Assembly: GCA_902786345.1 (NCBI GenBank)
Contig: CADACB010000020.1
Coordinates: 1 to 64,000, forward strand
Direction of reading: 5' to 3'
Origin: an uncultured Ruminococcus sp.
GTDB taxonomy: Bacteria > Bacillota > Clostridia > Oscillospirales > Acutalibacteraceae
DNA: 64,000 bases
Shown here: positions 27,946 to 35,473 of the stretch, piece after piece
Numbering within the stretch: position 1 is the first letter of the stretch
How the letters are laid out: the number at the start of each line of letters is the position of its first letter
Position numbers and translations under genes: made by a program
The notes under the pieces: generated by a model
Databases searched by the model: none
Told to the model about the DNA's origin: nothing
Seen by the model: only the letters and a program-made list of their open reading frames with translations

Positions 27946-28972
27946 AGTAAAAACAAACTCCCGTCATAGAAATGTTTGTGATAGTATTATGCTTGATGGA
28001 GTTATAGAACAGAGTTGATATTCCGAGTTACAGTAGAGAGTGTGAGCTGAACAGGACTATTAATACTGACATCAGATGTCAGTGTTTTTCCTCGTGCTAT
28101 AATAGCAAAATGCAAACACTAACTTCCGGAAACTACTGCTCTTACTTGAAGAAAGAAAGGAAAAATAAAAAGCTAACAATATTGCTGTGAAAGCTAATAA
28201 TTGGGGCTTATTTTTTAATAAATGGTTCTTTATCTCTCTTTATCTTTCCCTTTCTATGTTTCAAGTATCTTTTGCGGGGGTGCAGGGTTCTTGATTGGCA
28301 GGTGTTTGTAATCGTGGACTATTGCGGCAATACTTGTCTGATAAAGATAGGTTATGCATTGTAGCAGAAAGGATGGACTGCTGCATCAAAGTAGAATATT
28401 ATTAAGGCTCGCACCATCCTGAAACACATTAATATCGAAAAGCCTTTCATCGGGTAAGCTCTAAAAATAACCAAAACAGAATCTTATAATGAAAAATAAG
28501 AAGAAAAAGAAAGGGAGAAATACATTTATTTGGGTAGAGGCTGTAGTATAAGATGCAGTGAAAAAAGTTTGCGGAAAATTTATCATTGTATTTGCTCATA
28601 GTAAGGTCGTAATGTTTGCTAAGCAATCAATAGGAGATGGAATAGTGTGTGCTGATGTAGAATAACTATAGTAATTTTGTCAGCCTACTGCTACAGGCTG
28701 TGGAATATTGAGATTATAGATAAAGGAAGATGTTTTATATTGTATCGGTCGATGTGAATATTACTTACCTAAATAAATACAATGACACCACTATCAAGTA
28801 GTACAACTGATAACGTTGTCTTGACATCTATTTATATTAGAGCAGAAGTTTTGTGTGGTGATGCGATTATTATCTGTTCTACTATAATCTTCTTCCTGAT
28901 CATTTCTGAACCATCCGTGACAGAACTTTTTTCAAAAATACAATTATGTATAGACAATAGTAGTTTCCGATT
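27946..28972. other. Long stretch without a supported gene
   Basis: About 1 kb, AT-rich, with scattered stops in all frames. gacatcagatgtcagtg near 28067 is a short palindrome. Probably decayed DNA between modules of the element. Confidence 0.4.
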
Positions 28973-29251
28973 TCAAAATTCAAGCGTTTTGATATATTCG
29001 CCAACATCATAAATAAAGCCGATCTGATATTTATCAAGAGTTTCCGCACTTGATAAGCAGTCAGCAAGGAATACAATATTATCCGGTGTTCTGAAACCAA
29101 CCATATCAAAGAAGTGTCCGGGCAGAGGTATGATCTCAAACCCGTCCGGCATAGCATTCTTTGTCAACAATTCTGCATTGCTTTCCTGTGCAAGCAAAAA
29201 CTTGTGTCTTAAATCCTTGCAGGGATAACCTCCGTATAAAAATAACGGCAA
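28973..29251 (-). pseudogene. Metallo-beta-lactamase-fold hydrolase, C-terminal remnant
   Basis: The frame encodes IPLPGHFFDMVGFRTPDN, then IVFLADCLSSAETLDKYQIG, matching the third and fourth metal motifs (GH, and D in LADC) of the metallo-beta-lactamase fold. The N-terminal half with the HxHxDH motif is missing, and the upstream end meets the fic promoter region. It is most likely a truncated leftover. Confidence 0.6.
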
Positions 29252-29281
29252 AATATAATTGAAATATATGTACTAATATTA

Positions 29282-29310
29282 TTGCTTTATTTTGCCGATA
29301 GTGGTATAAT
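29282..29310 (+). promoter_or_regulatory. Promoter of the fic gene
   Basis: TTGCTT (29282-29287), 17-base spacer, TATAAT (29305-29310). Confidence 0.75.
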
Positions 29311-29345
29311 AATTTCCGGGAGCACAGATGAACGGAGGTTATCTG

Positions 29346-30242
29346 ATGGACTATATCAGCGTATCTCAGGCAGCGGAGAAATGGGGATTATCCGAGAGAA
29401 GTATCCGGAATTACTGCCAGCAGGGGCGGATCGTCGGTGCAGTTCTGAATGGTCATTCGTGGCTTATTCCTGAAAATGCTGAAAAGCCGGACAGGAAAAA
29501 GAGAAGTGGTAAAGTTCCGGACGATCTTCTTTCAAGGCTCAGAATTGAAAAGGAAACCGCAATGACCGGCGGGATATATCATAAAATACAGATCGAGCTG
29601 ACATATAATTCAAATCATATCGAGGGCAGCCGACTGACAAAAGAACAGACAAGATATATATTTGAAACAAACACTATCGGAGTTTCTGACAGCTCTGTCA
29701 ATGTGGATGATATCATCGAAACAGCAAATCATTTCCGCTGTATTGATCTTGTGATAGATCAGGCTAAGTATGTACTGACAGAGGGCTTTATAAAACAGCT
29801 GCATCTGACACTGAAAAACGGCACATCAGACAGTCGCAAGGCATGGTTTGCCGTAGGAGATTACAAGAGGCTTGAAAACGAGGTAGGCGGTATTCGAACT
29901 GCAAAGCCGGACGAAGTGCCGCAGAAAATGAAAGAACTTCTGAAAGCCTATAATCAGTCAAAGAAAAAAAGCCTCGATGAGCTTTTACAGTTTCATTATG
30001 ACTTTGAGCGGATACATCCGTTTCAGGATGGAAATGGTCGTGTCGGCAGACTTATTCTTTTCAAGGAATGTCTGCGCAACGGTATTGTACCCTTTATCAT
30101 TGAGGATGATATAAAGGAGTTTTATTATCGCGGCTTGCAGGAATGGAAAAATGAAAGGGGATACCTGCGTGACACCTGTCTGACGGCTCAGGACAGATTC
30201 AGAAAATATCTGGACTATTTTGGTATAAAACAAAGTGATTGA
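29346..30242 (+). CDS. Fic-domain protein with N-terminal helix-turn-helix
   Basis: Fic enzymes attach AMP or a related group to target proteins. This one is 298 residues. Residues 1-50 form a MerR-like DNA-binding segment (ISVSQAAEKWGLSERSIRNY). TYNSNHIEGSRLT near residue 90 matches the inhibitory-helix pattern (S/T)xxxE(G/N). The active site is HPFQDGNGRVGR at about residues 222-233, complete with the catalytic His and the second Arg. Self-inhibition by the built-in helix (class II) is therefore expected. ATG 29346 is chosen because GGAGG lies ten bases upstream; ATG 29328 precedes that site. Own promoter and terminator. Confidence 0.9.
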   Translation: MDYISVSQAAEKWGLSERSIRNYCQQGRIVGAVLNGHSWLIPENAEKPDRKKRSGKVPDDLLSRLRIEKETAMTGGIYHKIQIELTYNSNHIEGSRLTKEQTRYIFETNTIGVSDSSVNVDDIIETANHFRCIDLVIDQAKYVLTEGFIKQLHLTLKNGTSDSRKAWFAVGDYKRLENEVGGIRTAKPDEVPQKMKELLKAYNQSKKKSLDELLQFHYDFERIHPFQDGNGRVGRLILFKECLRNGIVPFIIEDDIKEFYYRGLQEWKNERGYLRDTCLTAQDRFRKYLDYFGIKQSD

Positions 30243-30265
30243 TCGAATAAATATACAAATAAATG

Positions 30266-30302
30266 CAGCAGCCTTCTGTCATTTGCGAACAAAGGGCTGC
30301 TG
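30266..30302 (+). terminator. Terminator of the fic gene
   Basis: CAGCAGCC pairs with GGCTGCTG across a loop of about 20 bases, followed by TTATT. Confidence 0.7.
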
Positions 30303-30501
30303 TTATTCTATCCTAATTTGTCTTTTGCTTAACCGCCAGCCGGAATACTTTCTTTCACTCTGTCAACAATGGATTATTTGATCATAAAAAGAATTTTTAT
30401 CGGACAATCCGATAATTTATTATACTTTTATCAGACTGACAATATATTTTATAAGAATATTATGTCGACAAATTCTAATAAAATGCTTTAAAATGTATTA
30501 C
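30303..30501. other. Intergenic stretch with a short repeated segment
   Basis: ggattatttgatcataaaaa near 30371 recurs with one change (attcgatcataaaaag) near 31205. No gene is visible. Confidence 0.4.
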
Positions 30502-30529
30502 AGCCGTCCGAACTCACACCCGGACGGCT
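30502..30529 (-). terminator. Recombinase-end-type terminator, copy 1
   Basis: AGCCGTCCG / CGGACGGCT. The bases to its right read ATT GAG GCA TAA on the minus strand, similar to the recombinase tail ending HIGA-stop. Same arrangement as at 31048 and 41554. Confidence 0.6.
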
Positions 30530-30649
30530 GAACTTATGCCTCAATAGCTGATCTTTTCCCTGTGCAGAATAAAGTGAACTATATATCGACATACTATTCA
30601 TAACCACTCATAAAACGGCCGCAGCATTTTCTGAAAAATATTTCACTGA

Positions 30650-31039
30650 ATAACCATTCAGAGCCTTGACGTTCAGGATGTACTGGATCAATTTATCAGC
30701 AGACGGCTTGAAGGTGTCGCCCTGCAATACTTCCATAGAGCCGCTCTGCGGGGCTTTTATCCCGATATTGACGATTTCGGCAGCTATTGGTACGATGACC
30801 CTGCAACTAAAACAAACGGCGAGTTTGACTGCGTTATACGGCATGGCGAGCAATATGATTTCTACGAATGCAAATACTTTGACCGTCCCATGACCCTTGA
30901 GGAATGCAGTCAGGAAAAGAAACAGCTCGACAACATCAAAGGCATCACTGTGTCAGGTGTAGGATTTTTCTGCACAGGGGGATTTGCGTTTGAAGGTACA
31001 CAGGGATTCACACTCATTGACGGATATTTCTTCATATAG
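30650..31039 (+). pseudogene. C-terminal remnant of a DUF234-type ATPase
   Basis: The plus strand encodes FISRRLEGVALQYFHRAA, then FGSYWYDDPATKTNGEFDCV, YDFYECKYFDRPMT and GFTLIDGYFFI before a stop at 31037-31039. The DFGSYWxDxxxxxxGEFDCV pattern with a later YExKY belongs to the nuclease-like C-terminal domain of DUF234/archaeal-type AAA ATPases. An in-frame TGA at 30647 and the absence of any P-loop upstream show that this is a fragment. Confidence 0.65.
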
Positions 31040-31047
31040 AATACAAC

Positions 31048-31076
31048 AGCCGTTCGGACTTTCCATCCGAGCGGCT
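31048..31076 (-). terminator. Recombinase-end-type terminator, copy 2
   Basis: AGCCGTTCGGA ... TCCGAGCGGCT hairpin directly after the tail remnant at 31080-31155 (minus strand). Confidence 0.65.
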
Positions 31077-31079
31077 TGA

Positions 31080-31155
31080 CTTATGCCCCAATATGTAACC
31101 TCTCTGCAAGGCTCTGCATCGCCATAATAAAGTTGTATTCTTTTGTAAAAATGTT
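31080..31155 (-). pseudogene. Remnant of a second recombinase C-terminus
   Basis: The minus strand reads TKEYNFIMAMQSLAERLHIGA and a stop, matching LTQEHNFIMAIKDIAERLHI(GA) at 41588-41668. No recombinase sequence lies upstream. It looks like the end of a related element left behind inside this one. Confidence 0.7.
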
Positions 31156-31313
31156 GTTACCTGCGCATTATGGGTATTTGGCATACTTGTAAACCTGCGT
31201 ATTATGGATTATTCGATCATAAAAAGAAAATCTTACTGTAAATACACCTTTTCATGTAAAATTTTAATCTATCATGTAATATTTAAACTTTGTGTTAACC
31301 TTTAAAAAACGTA

Positions 31314-31342
31314 TTGATATTTTTTAATCTTTAGCATATAAT
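31314..31342 (+). promoter_or_regulatory. Promoter of the AlbA-type gene
   Basis: TTGATA (31314-31319), 17-base spacer, TATAAT (31337-31342). Confidence 0.8.
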
Positions 31343-31368
31343 TAAAATAGTTGGAGGTGGAATTTAAA

Positions 31369-32805
31369 ATGTTTGAGCAAGATTTAAAGGATTTGATAGA
31401 TAAAGTTAAAAAAGCAAAAGCTGAATTTCAAAATGTTGAACTGAAAAAGTGCAAGGATGGTGTTTCCGAAAGACTTTTCGATACACTTTCGAGCTTTTCC
31501 AATCAGGATGACGGAGGTGTAATAATCTTCGGGATAGATGAAAGCAGCAATTATGAAATAACAGGTATTGACGATGTGCAGCTTCTGCAGAAAAAAGTAA
31601 TGGAGCAATGCCAGCAGATGGAACCTCCTGTCAGAGCTGTTTTTACTGTCACAGAAACAGACGGAAAGAATATCGTTGCCGCTGAGATACCGCCGGTCGA
31701 GATTACGGAGAGACCGTGTTTTTATAAGGGCAAGGGCAGAATAAAAGGCTCCTATGTCCGTGTGGGCGATGCCGATATCCCTATGAACGAATATGAGGTT
31801 TACAGCTACGAGGCTTACAGAAAGAAATATCAGGACGAAATACGGGAAGTTGAACGTGCTGAGATGAGCTCCCTTGATGAAAACAAGTTGGCGGAATATC
31901 TGCTCAGGCTGAAGCTGAATAAGCCAAATCTGTCCAGACTTGACGATGAAAAGATCATGGAGCTGATGAGCATAGAAAAAAACGGACATCCGACACTGGC
32001 TGCCGAGCTGCTTTTAGGCTCCTATCCCCAGGCTTATTTTATGCAGCTCGGGATAATTGCTGTATCCGTGCCGGGAACGGAGATCGGCGAAACAGATATT
32101 GACGGCTCACGCTTTATTGACAATCAGCGAATCGAGGGAACTATTCCGGAAATGCTTGATGCTGCGTTGGCTTTTGTCCGCAAGAATACACGAACCAAAA
32201 CGATCATAGATCCTGAAACCGGCAAGAGGCGCGATCGTTCCGATTATCCGCAGAATGCCGTCCGTGAAGCGATACTCAACGCACTGGTACATCGCGATTA
32301 CAGCATCCATACAGAAGGCACACCTATTTATCTGAAAATCTTTTCCGACAGATTTGAGCTGTCCAGCCCCGGCGGTCTTTACGGCAGACTGACGCTCAAT
32401 ACTCTCGGTCGTATCCAGCCGGATACAAGAAATCCTGTCATTGCAAACGCTCTTGAAGTGATGGGCATATCCGAGAACCGCTACTCCGGTATTCCCACAA
32501 TACGCAGAGAATTAGCTTCAGCCGATATGCCCGAGCCGGAATTTAAAGATCAGTACGGGGAGTTCACCGTGATTTTCCGGCTGACTGATGAATCCTCCGG
32601 CGCTGATGCCCCCGAAAGCCGTGAAGCACAAATCATCAACTTCTGCAAAACCCCACGCACAAGAAAGGAGCTGGCGCAGTTTATAGGGCTGTCCTCTGCT
32701 ACCTATGCGATCAAAACCTATATCCAGCCGCTGATCGACAGGGGATTAATAAAGCTGCAGATACCCGACAGACCCGCAAGCCCGAATCAGAAATATTACT
32801 CATAG
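31369..32805 (+). CDS. AlbA_2 (Schlafen-type) putative DNA-binding protein with ATP-binding domain
   Basis: A 478-residue protein. The N-terminal AlbA_2 domain (about 10-135) shows VELKKCKDG, then FSNQDDGGVIIFGID and YVRVGDAD, close to the usual E-K...AFANTxGG...GV.D...R.G pattern. The C-terminal half holds a GHKL-like HATPase fragment (NAVREAILNALVHRDYSI, then ELSSPGG and NPVIANALE), and a final winged-helix (RTRKELAQFIGLSSATYAI). Proteins of this kind occur widely in gut Firmicutes, some as transcription regulators and some in defence islands. ATG 31369 has GGAGGTGG eight bases upstream. It is convergent with the TIR operon. Confidence 0.85.
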   Translation: MFEQDLKDLIDKVKKAKAEFQNVELKKCKDGVSERLFDTLSSFSNQDDGGVIIFGIDESSNYEITGIDDVQLLQKKVMEQCQQMEPPVRAVFTVTETDGKNIVAAEIPPVEITERPCFYKGKGRIKGSYVRVGDADIPMNEYEVYSYEAYRKKYQDEIREVERAEMSSLDENKLAEYLLRLKLNKPNLSRLDDEKIMELMSIEKNGHPTLAAELLLGSYPQAYFMQLGIIAVSVPGTEIGETDIDGSRFIDNQRIEGTIPEMLDAALAFVRKNTRTKTIIDPETGKRRDRSDYPQNAVREAILNALVHRDYSIHTEGTPIYLKIFSDRFELSSPGGLYGRLTLNTLGRIQPDTRNPVIANALEVMGISENRYSGIPTIRRELASADMPEPEFKDQYGEFTVIFRLTDESSGADAPESREAQIINFCKTPRTRKELAQFIGLSSATYAIKTYIQPLIDRGLIKLQIPDRPASPNQKYYS

Positions 32806-32816
32806 ACTATAAAAAC

Positions 32817-32855
32817 AGCACCGCACAAAGCTTATTACGGCTCTTCTGCGGTACT
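32817..32855. terminator. Bidirectional terminator between the AlbA gene and the TIR operon
   Basis: AGCACCGCA / TGCGGTACT stem with one G-U-type mismatch; A-rich on the left and T-rich on the right. Confidence 0.75.
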
Positions 32856-32870
32856 TTGTATTTATTCAAT

Positions 32871-34754
32871 TTATAGGATTGCACTATAATATGGAGTACT
32901 ACGCACATACTCTTTGGTCACTTTGCCACTATTTACTAAACTAGTTAGTAAATGTATTATCTGTTGATTAGAAAGTTCGGACAGTTCTGCACATTCTTCT
33001 TGTAAATCTCTTACAGAACGTGCAACTTCAATTTCGTACAGATAATCCAATATGAGTGTTTTATATTTCTCTTTTTCTTTCTGTATTTTTCCCATTGTTG
33101 TTCCATCTTCATTAAAACCAGCTTCAAATAATTTTCTATTAAGCAACCTTTTTTCTTTTTTTGTCTCTTCAGGCTCTAAAAGTTCTATTTGTTTTTTTTG
33201 ATTCTGATAGTAAGCATCACATTCCCGTATCTTAACTATTATATCATTTTCTTTCTCAGTGTTTATCTCTAAACTCCTACGAATCCTTGATAATTTAAAT
33301 ATTTTATATACAGGAGTTTGCTGTAATTCGCTTTCAATGCTTGCTTTCTCATTTCGAATTAACTGGTGTTCATTAATTAAGGAAGCTTTGACTGAATCGT
33401 ATTCTTTATTCAGTTTTTCTATTTGTTTGTTTCTATATTCATACTTTCTTTTTTCTATTAAGTGTTTTTCCTTCATTAATTCCTTTCGTAATTTATCTAA
33501 CGCATTCTCGTTGCGTTCTTTTATATGGCTCGTGCAATCCGCGAGTTCCTTTTTAAGAGCGTCATCACCATACCGCATGACCTTCTGATAATTGCTGCTG
33601 TTGTCAAAGGGCTGGGCGCAGTTTTTCAGGCCTTCACGCTTGTGAACTTTCTGCTCCGCCATAAGCTTGCCCAGATAAGCCTCTGCGTTCTGCGGATCGA
33701 TATCCAATACTTTTTCACAGTATTGGTCTGCGTTCTCCCAGTCGCCGTCTTCAAGCAACATAAACGCGCGCTGCAAAAGGGCATTGACATTTGCTCCGCC
33801 TGAGGTGGTTTGTACTGATTGAACGACCTGAGTTACCTGCTGTACAACAGGTGCAGTCTCCTTCGGCAGTATCTTCTTGATACCTCTGAGCAAATCCTGC
33901 ATAGCGCCGACCTTGCCCATATCCTGCGCCTGAAGATGCTTGAACTCCTTTGGAATATCATAAGCGTCTATGTCCTTATAGCATGGGATAAGTACCTTTT
34001 TCTTGTCTCTGCTCATCATCGCAAGGAAACGGCTCCACTCGTTCTTGACCCAGACCGCATTGTAATACTCGTAATCCGTGCCGACCGCAAGCATTATCCT
34101 TGCGCTGTTAAGAGCAGCGAAAATATACGGCTCATACGCTGTGCCGAGCTTGTCTTCAAGGCTTATGCGGGCAAAGAACACACGGTATTTGTTCTCCGTG
34201 AGCATATCGTAGATGTCCTGAGCCATAACGCTGTCAACGGTGCGCTCTCCGTTGTCGTCCGTTTCCTTGTAGCAGATAAAAATGTCATAGGGTTCTTCCT
34301 TGCCGGATATTTCAAGAATGCCCTTCTGTATGCCGTCAATGGTCTTTGCTTCCTCACGATAGACCTTCCGGGCGATAGGATCAGCGTTTTCCATACACTG
34401 CTCAAAGTCGCTGTCGTCCATGATACTCTCAAAAGAACTTCGGTGACAGGTGGGAATCTTCTTTCCCGTTGCAGGGTCGTCAACATATTCTATGCCGAAT
34501 TTGCAAAGAATCAGCCCCCAGTAAGCCTCAGCCTCTTCGGGGAATTCGCTGACTATGCTTTCGTATATGCCCGCCGCCTTGTCGAATTCGCAGGCTGCGC
34601 GAAGCCTGTTTGCTCTGGTGAAAAGAGTGATCTTCTTTTCATCATCTACTTGCGGAATGGTCTGCATAGTTCCGCAGTATTCACATTCGCACACGGTCAT
34701 ACCCTCTGAAATATCAAGAGAGCCGCCGCACATTTTACATTTCAGGACTGCCAT
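32871..34754 (-). CDS. Cytosolic TIR-TPR protein with zinc ribbon and coiled coil (TIR-1)
   Basis: A 627-residue protein, last gene of the operon. Order of parts: zinc ribbon (CKMCGG, later CECEYCGT), a TPR-like region (about 40-95), a TIR domain (about 155-290) beginning YDIFICYKETDDNGERTVDS, with AVWVKNEWSRF holding the Glu at the place of the catalytic Glu of TIR NAD-cleaving enzymes, a second TPR pair (about 330-400) and a coiled coil (about 415-530) with a winged-helix-like end. No membrane segment. It is a paralogue of TIR-2 at 39166-41403 over the first 420 residues. Bacterial TIR domains of this type often deplete NAD or make signal nucleotides on phage infection; that role here is inferred. 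GGGAGG precedes ATG 34754. Confidence 0.85.
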   Translation of the reverse strand: MAVLKCKMCGGSLDISEGMTVCECEYCGTMQTIPQVDDEKKITLFTRANRLRAACEFDKAAGIYESIVSEFPEEAEAYWGLILCKFGIEYVDDPATGKKIPTCHRSSFESIMDDSDFEQCMENADPIARKVYREEAKTIDGIQKGILEISGKEEPYDIFICYKETDDNGERTVDSVMAQDIYDMLTENKYRVFFARISLEDKLGTAYEPYIFAALNSARIMLAVGTDYEYYNAVWVKNEWSRFLAMMSRDKKKVLIPCYKDIDAYDIPKEFKHLQAQDMGKVGAMQDLLRGIKKILPKETAPVVQQVTQVVQSVQTTSGGANVNALLQRAFMLLEDGDWENADQYCEKVLDIDPQNAEAYLGKLMAEQKVHKREGLKNCAQPFDNSSNYQKVMRYGDDALKKELADCTSHIKERNENALDKLRKELMKEKHLIEKRKYEYRNKQIEKLNKEYDSVKASLINEHQLIRNEKASIESELQQTPVYKIFKLSRIRRSLEINTEKENDIIVKIRECDAYYQNQKKQIELLEPEETKKEKRLLNRKLFEAGFNEDGTTMGKIQKEKEKYKTLILDYLYEIEVARSVRDLQEECAELSELSNQQIIHLLTSLVNSGKVTKEYVRSTPYYSAIL

Positions 34755-34769
34755 TTTGTTTTCCTCCCG

Positions 34770-35471
34770 TTATTTTGAATTCTTATTCAGCTTGCAAAGC
34801 CTGTTTCTCTCGGCAAGAATACCTGACGTTTTTTTACAGATGGTAAGCGCAGATACATTGTCATCGTCCACTATAGCTTTCTGTAACTCTTCAATATTGA
34901 AATTCAGCTCATCCTCGATCTGTTCTGTTGCGCTGCTGCTGACGGGGTCGCTGTATTTTATCTCGTCCGCAAGCTTGTCGAGAGCCGTTTTCAGCTCGCC
35001 GCCGGCATCCGTCTGAGAGATAAGCACATTCATCTTTGACTGGAGGCTGCGCATCCTGCTGACATCCTTGACAAGCTTTTCGTCTTGCTTTTCTATCTCC
35101 TCACGCACCATATCAGTAGATATAAGTCCGACTCCTGCAGCTGCGGCAATAATAACAAACACAACGACCGGCACCCACACGGGGATGAACGCCTCGAGCG
35201 CCATTGCAGCAAAGCTGAGCAGAAGCTGACACGCGCCGTATATAATGCCGATGCGCGCTATCGGGAAACCGTAGAATTTGCTGCGGATATCCTCTTTCCC
35301 CGAAAAGGCGACATTCATAAACAATAGCTGTGCCGCTATCGCTAACATACCGAAGATATAGGCTACCCAGAAAACAGCACTTTTAGGTATCGGTATCACG
35401 AAGGCTATAACATTGAAAACGACTAACGCTATCGCCGCAAATGCGATGACTCTGATCTTATTCTTGCTCAT
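34770..35471 (-). CDS. Four-pass membrane protein with cytosolic coiled coil
   Basis: A 233-residue protein of unknown family. Residues 1-125 hold four hydrophobic helices (starting VIAFAAIALVVFNVIAFVIP), and residues 128-233 are a charged helical region (EEIEKQDEKLVKDVSRMRSL and onward). It starts two bases after the SPFH gene stop and ends 15 bases before TIR-1, so the three are co-translated. Its place beside an SPFH/zinc-ribbon protein recalls the B. subtilis ydjG-ydjH-ydjI group, in which small membrane proteins partner with the SPFH protein; a membrane anchor for the SPFH assembly is the simplest guess. Confidence 0.75.
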   Translation of the reverse strand: MSKNKIRVIAFAAIALVVFNVIAFVIPIPKSAVFWVAYIFGMLAIAAQLLFMNVAFSGKEDIRSKFYGFPIARIGIIYGACQLLLSFAAMALEAFIPVWVPVVVFVIIAAAAGVGLISTDMVREEIEKQDEKLVKDVSRMRSLQSKMNVLISQTDAGGELKTALDKLADEIKYSDPVSSSATEQIEDELNFNIEELQKAIVDDDNVSALTICKKTSGILAERNRLCKLNKNSK

Positions 35472-35473
35472 TA

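Noticed and set aside
30608..30853. 81-codon minus-strand frame
   Set aside because: It runs opposite to the DUF234-type remnant, which fits a known protein pattern; the frame itself matches nothing.
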